Translations under genes and position numbers: made by a program | Notes under the pieces: generated by a model | What the model was told of the DNA's origin: nothing | Seen by the model: only the letters and a program-made list of their open reading frames with translations | Database searches by the model: none | NCBI GenBank assembly: GCA_013146195.2 | Contig: CM028377.1 | Location: 30,298,602-30,362,601, forward strand | Source of the DNA: Codonopsis lanceolata | Taxonomy: Eukaryota > Streptophyta > Magnoliopsida > Asterales > Campanulaceae | Direction of reading: 5' to 3' | Length of the DNA: 64,000 bases | Shown here: piece after piece, positions 1-10,506 of the stretch | Layout: every line of letters begins with the position of its first letter | Numbering within the stretch: position 1 is the first letter of the stretch

Positions 1-511
1 TTATGGATGGAATTTTTAGAGGGATACACCTTTAGATTTAAAATGGGCTTTTCTGGCACTCTGTGGGGAAAGAAAGGCAGCCGCCTCTTCCTGTGCTTGA
101 TATTTTTAAACTTGGCAGATGAGGCTATGGCCTAGCTTCTGCATTTTTCTTTGTTACTCGTGATCAAACAGAGCCAGCAGTGAGCGGTCGGAGTCCGAAA
201 CCAGGATACCAGACAGTATCAGGGAACAGTGGTGGGGGCTCTTGACGCCACCCATAGGGGAAGTGGGCACCGCACCTAGATTACATGTGTGTGGCGCCCA
301 GGGCTTTTACTATGCAGTCCTGTTTCAGCCTTATTCATGCACTGTACTTAGAATTTGTCCGCTTCTTTGATTTTTCAGTAAAAATGGAAGCCGAAGCAGC
401 GTTCATTTCATCATCAGCCTGCTTTCTTTCCTTCTACTCAAGTCTTTTGAGTTCTCATTTGCTTAATCTCCCTTTCCTTCTATCAGATATAAATTTTGTT
501 TTTCTCCAGAG
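1..511. other. non-coding stretch before the antisense extra ORF of element F
   Basis: I see no convincing gene here. An imperfect dyad at about 244-271 (GCCACCC facing GTGGGC) resembles dyads inside the F-type LTRs at 51662-51695 and about 53144-53178, so part of this stretch may be LTR-related. A pyrimidine-rich run ending in CCAG at about 497-508, just before the ATG at 512, looks like a 3' splice site. F's 3' LTR must lie further left, because no TGTGGGTATCCC-type LTR start is visible. Confidence 0.4.
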
Positions 512-2166
512 ATGGCCGCACCAGCTCATACGGCTTTGGAGATAGAAGTTTATGAGAATGCTTTGGATTTTTGGGTACTTTCTTTGCGAGCAGATGAGCA
601 AGAGTGGTTTGAATACATTTACGGGTACCGGTGCCTACTGTCATGGCAGACCCTGTTTATTGACTGGGATATGCTGAGGGGAGCTTCCAGGTTTTGGTCG
701 CCTCAGAGCCACCTTTTCAATTTTTGTATGAATGAGATGTGTCCCACCTTCAAGGAATTTTGTGCTATGGTGGGGATGCCAGCCACTGGACCTATAGTTG
801 TGCCTTCTGCATGGAGGCGTCCTTATATGGCAATAAGGGAGTTGTTCGGCACAACCCGCAAGGCTATTCTGAGTTTCTACAACGGAATTAATTTTAATTT
901 GACTATGCTCCCCAGTGCTTATACTGACCCGGATATATAGATGTGTGGGTCGTAGACCTGGTGTTGCAGGCTTAGGAACGCCGGGTAAATATCATCCCGG
1001 TGATTCTGACTGAAACCTTGTTTGGCATGGATGCTTTTGCGTCTAGTGATGAGGTGTTCCCTTGCGGCAGCCCTCTTTTGATTCACATAGGGCTAGAGGA
1101 GCATTTTAACTGGGTGATGGGCCCAGTTCCTTGTTTTGCTGTATTTCCTTTTCGAGGTCAGGCTCCTCTATCCCCCCGTTCAAAGGGTAAGGGTGGTTGT
1201 CCCCCTCAAGTCTGTATTCTTTTTTCCTATTTTATAATATTCTCGCAGGTGCCGCCCTGCTTCCAAAAAAAAAAAATGTATGATCCCGGGCTCTATGGCT
1301 CTCGTGGTCATTACCATCAGACGAACTTTTTGGAGCATGACTGGATTGAGTATTTCTTGCGCATTGGTTCCATGGAAATCATATGGGTTGTCAGCCACTG
1401 GCAGATTCGCAACTTCGTTATGTATACCGGGGTCTATGCCCAGGTTATTCTGCCAGGTCTTGAGAACATCACGTTTTACCTGGCATACAGGGTCCTTTGC
1501 CAATTCAGCAGAGAATAGGTTATCCCAGATGTGAGTCGTCCTCTAGCTGAAGAGCTGGAGATGAATAGGGACGTAGGCACCTATATCCGCAACATATGGC
1601 AGCTTGATTTTGACTCGCGGGAGGCAGCTTATGCCTATTCTGAGTATATGCTTCTGTCCACTGAATATCTGTCATGGATGTTAGTGGATGCTAAGGGACA
1701 TTCTCGTGTTATTAGGCATGCATTGAGGCGGATGCTGGGCCGACGAGTGAGCAGTGGCCTGGATGCTTGCCTGATGGAGATAGGCGAGGATTTGGAAAGC
1801 TCGGGGCTGGTAATCCCTCAGGCTCTGTAGGAGGATTTTAGGCGGGTGCATGGCCTCGGTGCCCGGATGGCTCCTGATCCAAATGAGGCAAGTCCTAGTA
1901 ATGCGCCTCCTCGTTTGAGCAATGCAAGTCGGCGGAGCGATCCCCGGCAAACAGATGAGGTTGTTCCTCCTCAGGCTGGCAGACAAAGTACTGCCCACAT
2001 AAATGACAGCGCTGGCCCAAGTCGTCTGGCTGTTCAGAACAACGGCGACGCTGATGATAAAGAAGATGAGGACACTTCTAGTGGTTCTCACGCTAGTGAG
2101 ACTGAAGCTTCTTCTGTGCCTCGCAGGAGTATATGGTCACGGCTGGGCGGATGCCGCAGGTGCTGA
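512..2166 (+). pseudogene. antisense extra ORF of element F (DUF7745-like), broken
   Basis: Translation from the ATG at 512 gives a plant-specific protein that resembles the DUF7745 family seen with plant retrotransposons: a WSPQSHLFNF stretch, then a TFKEFCAMVGMP-like motif in the first 100 residues, and an EYFLRIGSMEIIW region later. The function is unknown. The frame breaks between 940 and about 1000 and has in-frame stops at 1516-1518 and 1828-1830. It is interrupted by a LINE tail at 1145-1276. The C-terminal part (1846-2166) is hydrophilic, with an acidic ADDKEDEDTSS patch. It lies downstream of F's integrase in the opposite orientation, the place where Tat-lineage elements carry antisense extra ORFs. 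The assignment to DUF7745 is from memory of the family pattern. Confidence 0.6.
1145..1276 (+). mobile_element. 5'-truncated L1 LINE tail 'L1-E'
   Basis: About 130 bp matching the 3' end of the other LINEs in this window: a GGTTGTCCCCCTCAAG block, then GCAGGTGCCGCCCTGCTTCC and a 12-A tail ending at 1276. It is flanked by a possible 5-bp duplication TGTAT (1140-1144 and 1277-1281). It carries only 3' UTR sequence and cannot move by itself. It interrupts the antisense ORF of element F. Confidence 0.85.
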
Positions 2167-2647
2167 TGGACCGTTTCGAGGCTAAGCTGTAATATAAGGA
2201 TAATTGGGGGGAATAGGGGGGATATAGATAGCAAATAATATGTATATAGACAAATGTACATGAATAAATGAATAATCTTTAATGTCTTAGATGCTTATTC
2301 CTAGGCTGCACCTTTATGGACTATGTTATGTTATATTTTGATATTTTATGCGAGCTCTGTCGTGGTTTTTCTCTTTAGTCAGTCAAGACTCTGCATATGT
2401 TAAAAGCTTTGGCAGGCTGGAGGTCAGATGCTGAGAATTTGGGAACTGCATTCCCTCTCCTTTTCTCCTGTTTTTTATTTTGTTGCTCTAACTTTTGCCT
2501 AGGCTGACTTTTCAGGTTTTCAACCTAGCGAGCCCTTATTTCTCCTTTTTATTTTTTTTATATGCTCTAATTTTTGCCTAGGCCGCCCTTTCGGGTTTTC
2601 AACCTAGCGAGCTGGAGAGATAAGCAATTGCCTGATATATTTTCGGC
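2167..2647. other. non-coding interval between antisense ORF and integrase of F
   Basis: AT-rich interval where two convergent reading frames of element F end: the antisense ORF on plus and the integrase on minus. No gene is seen. It contains a two-copy direct repeat (listed separately) and GCCTAGGC-type palindromes. It is the 3' untranslated part of F. Confidence 0.6.
2486..2612. repeat. two-copy direct repeat, 79-bp spacing
   Basis: A 48-bp segment beginning CTCTAA and ending CCTAGCGAGC occurs at 2486-2533 and 2565-2612 with few changes. Both copies contain TTGCCTAGGC followed by GGTTTTCAACC, each a short dyad. The two are separated by a T-rich spacer. Confidence 0.8.
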
Positions 2648-3785
2648 TCACGCATAGTACCTTTTGAGCTTATCGAGATTGAAGGGCTGAACAAGGTCTT
2701 CCCCATCCTGATTTGTGAGGAGCACCGCACCTTCCGACCAGATCTCTTTAACAATGTTCGGTCCCATCCATGGAGACTTCCATTTTCCCCTAGTATCGAC
2801 AAAACTAGGGGGTTTTTCGCGAAGCACCAAGTCTCCGACTTACCTTTGACTTTTTTGTTGAATGCTCAAGCTATTAGCCTTTGATATGCCCGAGTGTGTT
2901 CCAGGGCTAACAGCCGCCGTTTGTCGATCAGGGCTAATTCTTCGTAGTGTCCTTCGACCCAATCAATTTCTGATATGTCTGCCTCCATCATCACTCTTAA
3001 TGATGGGATCTCAACTTCGATAGGCAGCACTACCTCCATGCCGTAAGCTAAAGAATAGGGGGTAGCCCCAGTAGGTGTGTGAACTGAAGTGCGATAGCCC
3101 TAGAGGGCTAGTGGCAATTTTTCAGGCCAGTCTCTTTCTGTGTCAGCCATTTTTCTGATAATATTTTCTAGTGTTTTGTTGGCTGCTTCAACGGCACCAT
3201 TGGCTTGTGGTCTGTATGGGGAGGATTTATGCCTTTGGATCTTGAATTCGTCGAGTAGACGATTCACGTCCCCTTCAAAATGTGTGCCATTGTCAGAGAT
3301 AATTTCGAAAGGCACTTCGTATCGGTATATGATATTCGTCCTGATGAATTCAAACAACTTTCAAGCATTCAGTATTTTATAGGAAGAGGCTTCCACCCAC
3401 TTTGTAAAGTAGTCGATAGCTACTAAGACATATTCGTGGCCATTGGATCCCTTCGGATGGATTTTTCCTATGATGTTGATTCCCCAAGTTATGAAGGGCC
3501 AAGGGGCTGTGGAGTTGTATAAGATATGCGGGGGCACGTTCTGTAAATTTGCGAAACGATGGCATTTGTCGCAATGACGTACCCACCGGATACAATAAGT
3601 TTCTAGTGTACTCAATAGTACCCCTATCGGATGACTTTTTTGGATAGCATGTGCCCGTTCATATGTGACCCACAGGTACCACCATGAAGCTGATCCATGA
3701 TTTGCTCGACTTTGGCCTGATCGACGCATAATAAGTTTAGGCCTTAATAGTGCCTTTTGTACAGGCTGCCTCCGCTGACTACAAA
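2648..3785 (-). pseudogene. integrase domain of F (Ty3/gypsy), inactive
   Basis: Minus-strand integrase core and C-terminus. The zinc-finger region near 3560 keeps CDKC, but the histidine half is degenerate. In the catalytic core the first acidic residue is replaced: the motif reads WGINIIG near 3485 where WGID is expected, a G-to-A change. The second aspartate (ISDNGTHF, ~3290) and the glutamate (NGAVEAANK, ~3180) remain. A stop at 3361-3363 and frame changes near 2860 break the frame. The C-terminal part (GPNIVKEIW, then FNLDKLKRYYA) ends with the stop at 2648-2650. In an active element this enzyme joins the cDNA to chromosomal DNA. Confidence 0.85.
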
Positions 3786-4844
3786 TTATGATGCCCATCT
3801 CCATAGGGAGACTTTCCCCCTTTTGTCTAGGCTGGAAGGATAGACTCCTTTCTGAAGCAGATTCATGATGTCTGAATACCAAGGCTCGTGGTCCTTTTCG
3901 GGAGCAGCATTGATTTTGAAGCAGTAAGCCGAAGTGACCTTTTTCCCAACTATAAATGGTTGGACATTGGTTTCTGTGGGAATTTGGACCAATGATGCTA
4001 GAGTGGCCAAGGCATTGGCGAATTGATTTTTATCTCGCGGTAAATAATGAAACGAGATATTATCAAATTCGATGGCTAGTGCTGTTAATTTGGCATGATA
4101 GAGCTGCAGCCGGGGATCCTGGGTCTTCCACTTCCCTTCGACTTGTTTTATGATTAAGGTGGAGTCACCATAGACTTCCAAGTCTTTGGCTCCTTTTTAG
4201 AGGGCTTCTTCTAGACCAGCAATACATGCCTCGTATTCAGCTGTGTTGTTTGAGCATTCAAATTCCAACCTTATGGCCAGCAGAGTGTGGGAATCTGCTG
4301 GATCAATTAACAAGATCCCTATGCCAAAGCCCCTTCTGTTGGCGGCTCCGTCAAAGAACATTTGCTAGCTGGTGTCATGATCGGCAATTTCTAGGACACC
4401 TTCGTCTGGGAAGCTGGGCTTAGCTGCATCTTCTGCTTCTAGAGGCAGATCAGCTAAATGGTCTGCAATTACGCTGCCTTTGATGGATTTGAACGTGACA
4501 TAGGTGATGTCAAACTCGTTGAGGAGGAATGACCATTTAACTAGTCGGCTAGAAAGTGATGGCTTGCCGAAGATGTACTTTATAGGATCCATCCTGGAGA
4601 TGAGATTGATGGATCGAGCTTGCAGATAGGTTTTGAGCCTTTGGGTTGCCCAGACTAGACCAGTGCATCTTTTTTCCAATGCTGAGTAATTAAGCTCGCT
4701 TCCTTGCAGCTTCCTACTTATGAAGTAGATGTCATTTTCAATGTAGGAATTTTCTTTTTCTTGGGCGAGCATAGCCCCTACTGACGTATCTGTGACGGTT
4801 AAATATAAGAGGAGAGGTTTATGTGTATGGGGAGGAGCTATCAC
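3786..4844 (-). pseudogene. dual RNase H region of F
   Basis: Two RNase H-like domains lie one after the other on the minus strand. The first (4844 to about 4365) is the normal gypsy type, with DTSVGAMLAQ and ELNYSALEK motifs. The second (about 4360 to 3950) has FDGAANRRG, NTAEYEAC and VYGDSTL, that is the D-E-D set of an archaeal-type RNase H, followed by PRDKNQFANALA. This tandem arrangement is an established feature of the plant Tat lineage. Stops at 4365-4367 and near 4198 break the frame, and a further frame change near 3830 joins it to integrase. In live elements RNase H removes template RNA during reverse transcription. Confidence 0.8.
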
Positions 4845-5203
4845 TGGTAGATTGGTAAGGTAGGCTTTTATTTTTTCAAAGGCTAGCTGGCATTTTTCAT
4901 CCTAGACTTGGTCAGTATTTTTCCTTAAGAGTTTAAATAGGGGCTCACATATGGATGTCAGCTGTCTGATGAAGCGGCTGATGTATTGTAGCCGGCCCAG
5001 GAAGCCCTTGACTTCCGTTGGAGTTTTTGGCTGCGGCATATTTATGATGGCTTTGATCTTGACCGGCTCGATTCCGATGCCTTGCTCGGTCATAATGAAA
5101 CCCAGGACCTTGCCTTTGGTAACCCCAAATGTGCATTTGGTGGGTTACGCTTCATCTGATGCTTTCGTAACCTTTCAAAGAATTTTCGAAGGTCTTTGAT
5201 ATG
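4845..5203 (-). pseudogene. RT C-terminal (thumb/connection) part of F
   Basis: Minus-strand sequence continues the RT after its catalytic box. It includes VLGFIMTEQGIGIEPVKI, then EVKGFLGRLQYISRFI, which is the usual gypsy thumb region. A stop at about 4902 ends the open frame. The hAT element at 5212 separates it from the catalytic fragment at 6671-6765. Removing one AGCACCGT copy rejoins the two. Confidence 0.85.
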
Positions 5204-5211
5204 AGCACCGT

Positions 5212-6662
5212 TAGAGATGTTAATCGGTTCAGACCTATCGGTTTCGGTCTAGCCCTATCGGTTTCGGTCCCTAAACGGTCGCAGTTTAAATGGTCCGCTT
5301 TAAAGGGTCCGCTAAAATTACAAACCTAAACCTACCTCTCTCGGTTTCGGTTTTAAACGGGTCACTAACGGGTTACACCTAAAAAAATTAAAAGCCTTAT
5401 ATATATAAATAAAATTCAAAATCAATCATTTCCCTCTAATTTAAGCAACCAAATTAGAAATCAAAATCTAACACAAGCCGAGGACTCAAAAGAATTTACG
5501 TCTTAAACCAACTAGAAATTATTTTTCCCAGCAATTGTAGAGTCAAACTAAAGCACATCCATCATAAGCAAATTATTTTTCTCAACGCCGCTCGCTCACG
5601 GTGCTCAAAGGCAACATTATGACACACAATTTGAATACCACATTCTTTCTAGGCAAGGGTCCAACTTATAAGAAAATAAGGCAACAACTTAGTGTAATTC
5701 ATACCCAATAAGAGCTCAGCAGACTCAATAGTTAAGTTTGAGCAAACAATTTCAAGCACTCGCACAGTCGCGCACACATCTGAATTCCAATCACAAATTG
5801 AGTAACACTTTCAAGTACACGCATACTGGAAACATACTAATTACTATTTACTAAAGGATTCCAAAATCGAGCCTAGGATCTAGAGAAAGAGAACTCAATA
5901 GAAATTACTTAATTAGGGACTAATTACTTACAGTTTGAAAATTGAAAGGGACGAGGATCGAATCGAATGACGAACTCATCGAGTCACCATCGGTTGACGG
6001 CGACACCGACATCGACAGGGAAAGTGACGGCAGAGGCGAGTCTCGATCGCCGGCCGGATCGGGAGAAGGTCGCTGCGCTCTTGCAAAGACTTGCTCGAGT
6101 CTCTCTCGGTTCTTTCTCACTGCGATCGAGACTCGAGTGGGGGCGCCGAGCTAGGACTAGGAGTCTGGGACGGAGGAATGGAGGCGGAGCTATGGAGGAT
6201 GTGAGAGCGATGACGGATTAACGGAGTCACAGAAGTGATGAAGCCTGATGAGTGACGACGGCGAAGGGGCGACGCCGGAGTGCCTAACTGGTCTGGATCG
6301 TGGGTGACTGGGCCGTCTCTTGCTCAGTTGGTCTCTATGTCTTCGCCTCTCTGCTCTCTTTGTGACCATGACTCTGTGATGAGGAAAGAGGAAATGACGA
6401 ATCTGAATTCGGTTAGGTTACTAGTTACGGGATATAGTCAATACATTATTCCAATTATTTGTTCCTTTTTTATTTTCAAAAAACCCTTAAACCGGCGGTC
6501 CAAACCTAAACCTAGCGGGTCAACCCGCCAAAAATCGTGGACCTATAGGTCCAACCTGTTTAGCCCGGCAACTAAACGATGCGTAATTTTCGGAACCTAA
6601 CCCTGAAAAAACCCGGTTTAAAAGGTTCAGACCTGCGGTTCTTGGCCCTATTAACATCTCTA
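5212..6662. mobile_element. non-autonomous hAT DNA transposon
   Basis: 1451 bp bounded by 13-bp inverted repeats TAGAGATGTTAAT at 5212 and, reversed, ending at 6662. It is flanked by a perfect 8-bp target duplication AGCACCGT (5204-5211 and 6663-6670). An 8-bp duplication with short TA(G/A)-type ends is diagnostic of the hAT superfamily. Subterminal regions carry repeated CGGTTTCGGT motifs on the left and AACCGGGTTT-like motifs on the right. No transposase is encoded. A GC-rich block at about 5940-6330 interrupts otherwise AT-rich sequence. The element splits the RT of F right after the catalytic segment. Confidence 0.93.
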
Positions 6663-6670
6663 AGCACCGT

Positions 6671-6765
6671 TGGCATCGCTGGAGTGCACGATCATGTCGT
6701 CAACGTACACTTCGACCTCTTTATGGATCATGTCGTGGAAGAGGGCGGTGGCAGCTCTTTGATAT
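6671..6765 (-). pseudogene. RT catalytic fragment of F with YVDD box
   Basis: A 95-bp minus-strand remnant reads YQRAATALFHDMIHK, then EVEVYVDDMIVHSS. YVDD is the metal-binding catalytic box of reverse transcriptase and is intact. It is trapped between the hAT element (left) and truncated copia B (right). About 10 residues that normally precede it (PFGL...GAT) are absent from both sides of B, so B's arrival or later recombination deleted about 30 bp. Confidence 0.9.
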
Positions 6766-7995
6766 TGTTAGTCCCAAAGGGCACAATAATAAGCTAGAAG
6801 GGGGGGGGGGTTGAATAACTTATTAGACACTTAAAAACTTTTCGTATAATTTCCTAAAACAAGCACTTACAATCTATTAAATAGATTGAAGTAGCGGAAG
6901 TCTTGTAAGGAAGACAGTTCAAGTATGCCAGTGAAGCACTACCGGTAGACTTGGCTGAATACTCAAGTCTGCTGTTGAAGAAATAAGTTAAGAGACATGA
7001 AACAGTTCAAAGTAGGTAAGCAACAGTAATGAAAGGACATAAGTATTTTGAGATGGTTCACACTATAAAGAGTGTTACATCCACCACTAAAGTAGTCAAC
7101 CTTGGATTTAAATGTGCACTATGTTTTCCACTAGTTCTATTACAAAGAATATATCCAATGGATCGTGTACAAAATATTCAATTGTGCGGAAGAATAGTTT
7201 AAAGGAACAACAATAAGAAGCTTAAGATAAATGTTGATGCAGATCTTCTTGATTGTTGTCGAGGACTTCTTGATCAGTTTATGATCTCTTGAATGCACTG
7301 AGTGTAAAGACTTTATGTTGTTGGAGAATTTCAGAGCATTTCAGGACTGGACAGTTAGATAGTTCTTCAGTCTTTAATGGCAGTATTCATAGCAGGGGCA
7401 TTCGAGAGATCCGTTGGAAAAGACGAAGTGTAACAGCTCTATTAGGTTGAATGCATTAAATGCATAGAGCTGACTTAAGGGTTTTGTCTTCACTGATAAT
7501 GAGCAGGGAGTTGGTGTAGTAGCTTTTGCAGAAGTTGGTAGGTGAGCAATCATAATATCAGACCTGCAATAGTTGGTACAGACTGTAAGTGTCAGTCTGT
7601 TCACCTGCTTTGTCACTGTTCACTAGGCAAAAGTCTTCTTGCTTTTTTGAAAGCTGATTAGGCGTGTCTGAGAAGTCAAGGGATGGGCTAATTCAAATTC
7701 AAACTGTTAAAGGATGAATTTAAATAATCCACTAAGACTTGGTGACTGGACACGTCATCCTGGAACACGTGCAGACAAGGTCTGCCGCTGGATGCTGAAT
7801 GATGTCTTCCGGTGAAACGTTGTTGAAGTCTTCCGCTGAAGCTTTGTTGAAGTCTTCCATTGAACCTGTGAAGCTTATAAAACTATTCTATGGCAAAGTT
7901 CTATACACAGTTGCCACGCTAATTGATACGCAACCTAATTATCCACTAATGTAATGTATAAAACTAATGTAAATCAAAACAAGTGAGAAACAACA
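6766..7995 (-). repeat. 3' LTR of copia B
   Basis: 1230-bp LTR. It ends TGTTAG...ACAACA as read on plus. It keeps the C-rich run next to TCTAGCTTATTATTGTG also seen at the ends of the H LTRs, and a CTACCGGTAG palindrome near 6940. It is clearly diverged from the H LTRs over most of its length, so it marks a different subfamily. Confidence 0.85.
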
Positions 7996-8396
7996 ATCTC
8001 CTCCTATTTGCATCTGGTCATCATTACTTACAAGTGAGGGCTATAAACAACTATATGATAGATAATAGCATGTCAAAAAGTATTTTAGGTTTAAAACGAC
8101 AGACATGCATCTATCAAACAGAAGAACACCTCAAGTGTAAAAAAATCTAATCTAAGTGCTTACAACAGAAGAGAAGAAAAGAACAACACATAGATTAGTA
8201 GTAAACAGTTCAAATATGGATTTAAACTGAGTGTTTAAATTCTAAGCAGATATATGAATTAAAATAGCAAGAATTTAAGCAGTAGACATTTTTGAAAGAT
8301 AATTAATCTTCTGTATTTCAAACGAGAAGTTTAATATTACAGAGTTTTTCAAAAACTATGATAGATACAAAGGTTAAGGGAGAAAAAGATACAAAA

Positions 8397-10099
8397 CTAC
8401 CATGGTCTTTTCCCTTTGCCTTTGTCTACTGCTTCCTTGTCTTTTCTTTGCCGCTCAAGTTCTTCGGCTCTTCTGATGTACTCTTCATCGGCAGAGGTAG
8501 GAGGTCTTGTGGAGCGAGAACGGTAGTCCAGTTCTTCACGTAGACGGTTGTTCTCGTCCATTAGCGTCTTGTTGATAGACCTCATTTGTCTCTCCTCCGT
8601 GATGTCCTGATCACGTTCATGTTCAGCATTGAGCACATCATGAGACCGATTGAGTGCCATTTTGTTGAGCTCGAGAATATGGGGGCGGTCGCGGCCGAGG
8701 TGCAAAGTGATACTGTGGAAGAGCTGGTAGAACAGAGTGGAGCAGAGACGTGCGCATTCTGTGCGTTGAGCTTCGACATTGATCTTCACGTCAGTGAACT
8801 CGTGCATCATCTGTCCAAACCTAGTCCACACATCATCTTGGAACTAGCGAAGGATGGCAGTATTTCTATCCGTTGCCTTGGACGCTGCAGTGGCAAGCTC
8901 AGCGGCAGCTGTGGAGATACTGGTCAGTTCTCCTAGTCTGTCGTATATGGCATCCAGGCGGGCCAAAATCTCAGAGTTGGCCGGCTGAGATGGAGAAGGG
9001 TCCTGGCCAATATGGAAACGCTCACTACCGGCAGAAGAGGTGGCTTCGGCAGTGGTGACTGGTCGAAGGGCTGCTGGAGTGGTGGAGTGGCAGAGTCGGA
9101 AGAGGTTGAGTCTCGGGAGGGGAATGTATGGGTAGATGAAGAGTTGGATTTCGGAGAGGAGGGAGGGGTAGGTGGTTGGTCTAGTTCAATGTCAATGTCG
9201 GAGTTGTCATTGAGCATTGAAGGTTCAAGTAGAGGGTCGGTAGAGAACCAAAAAGAGGGAGCAGGATAGAAAAGGGATTTGGGTTTGGTTAGGGTAGGTT
9301 GGGATGAAGGTTGGGGGAATAGATCTGCTACCGAAGAGAGTTCAAATAAGAACTTCGACGAGGCAGAGTCTAAGGGTTTAATGGGTGAGGTTTGTGTTCG
9401 TTCAGATGGTGTAGTTTGGTCGGTTGGGTTATGAGAGGGTGAGGCAGGGGTAGATGGGTTGGGTGTATAGTTGAAGGGTGAAGGAGGAGGTGGAGAGGGT
9501 GTTCTGTTAGGCTCCTCCTGAGGGATAGACTCCTCCGGAGGGGTTGATTCCCTCTTGGTAGATAACTCAGTGGGTAGGGGTTGTGAAGTGGTAGAAGGTT
9601 GGGTGCCAGTAGATTTCCTTTTCTGCCTTAGCAACTGAACAGGAGGTTCAACTGCTTCATCGGCAGAGGTGGGGGTTTCTACTAGTGGCTGGGTCGGTAG
9701 AGCCTTACGTAGTCGCCTACGTTTGGGTTTGGGTGCATGTGAGGGTTGGTCGGAAGAGGGTTTTCGTTTTAGCTGAGGAGATGGATGTGGAGTGGAGGTT
9801 GGAGGTTCTGGGTTAAAAGGTTGGGGAGATGAAGACTGTTCAGTAGCTACAGAGGAGCTGCCAGCAGACTTGTCACGTCTGCCGGCCTTTAGCTCTTGCC
9901 TTATCCACTTGGCTTGAAGCTTTTCAGCCTCTTCTTCCGCCCGTGCCTTTTTGGCCTTGGTTGCTTCTTTCTTCTTCAGCAGCAGCTGCTCAGACTCGTC
10001 AGCTAGGTCCCTTGCTTCGCTGAGAATATCGCGAGCAACAGTGAGGATTGGTTGGCCAAACTTTTTCGCTGCAGAGTGATATCCCTTGCTCGCAGCATC
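8397..10099 (-). pseudogene. env-like ORF remnant of copia B
   Basis: C-terminal three quarters of the protein encoded at 45880-48591 in element H. It has a proline/serine-rich middle (from about 9890 to 9000), then a charged coiled-coil-prone C-terminus with the shared motifs MRSINK, ENNRLREELDYRSRSTRPPT and DKGKGKRPW. By eye the last 140 residues are about 70% identical to H. A frame change near 8900 and a TAG at about 8850 break it. The function is unknown; similar downstream ORFs in SIRE-type copia elements are called env-like. Confidence 0.75.
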
Positions 10100-10422
10100 A
10101 CAGTATAGCAGTAGGTTCCCCAGGGGGTGGTGAATGATGTTTTTTCATGATCTTCTGCTGACATTTTGATCTGATTATAGCCCAGCATGACGTCCATGAA
10201 GGATCTTATTTTGTGAGAAGCCACAACGTCTACCACAATATCAATGTTGGGTAGAGGTAAGTCGTCTTTGGGTGACCCCTTGTTGAGGTCACGGAAGTCT
10301 ACACAAATCTGAACCTTTCCGTTGGGCATTGGAACGGTCACTATATTTGACAGCCAGATCGGGTATTCAACTACCCGAATAAATTTAACATGTAGCTGCT
10401 TCATGATTTCTTCTTTCACTTG
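10100..10422 (-). pseudogene. RT N-terminal (fingers/palm) part of F
   Basis: Minus-strand RT segment with VKEEIMKQL, WLSNIVTVPMPNGKVQICVD, FRDLNKGSPKDDLPLPNID and FMDVMLGYNQIKM, and then TPWGTYCYTVM where B cuts in. These are the first RT motifs of Ty3/gypsy elements. The reading frame continues upstream across L1-A into 16785-17133 once the 13-bp duplication is removed. Confidence 0.9.
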
Positions 10423-10506
10423 TAGTGACCATTCTGAACACTTCTACACACACTAAAGGTGCGATCTGAGTCTTCTGGATTTTAAGGGTTTTTTCTTTTG
10501 GCGGCT

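Larger units (their letters stand above)
6766..10099 (-). mobile_element. truncated SIRE-like copia element 'B' (3' half only)
   Basis: Minus-strand remnant with 3' LTR (6766-7995), polypurine tract AGGAGGAGAT next to it (about 7996-8010), a non-coding stretch to 8396, and an env-like ORF remnant up to about 10099. The 5' LTR, gag and all pol are missing. The right junction cuts the env-like ORF and abuts F's RT at a 4-base GATG overlap, with no target duplication. The LTR end and the ORF are related to the complete pol-less copia H at 42209-50251. The interval 7996-8396 shows no other gene. Confidence 0.85.

Noticed and set aside
5942..6221. Short frames inside the hAT element
   Set aside because: They do not resemble transposase or any domain I know; both strands and several frames are open by GC-rich composition.
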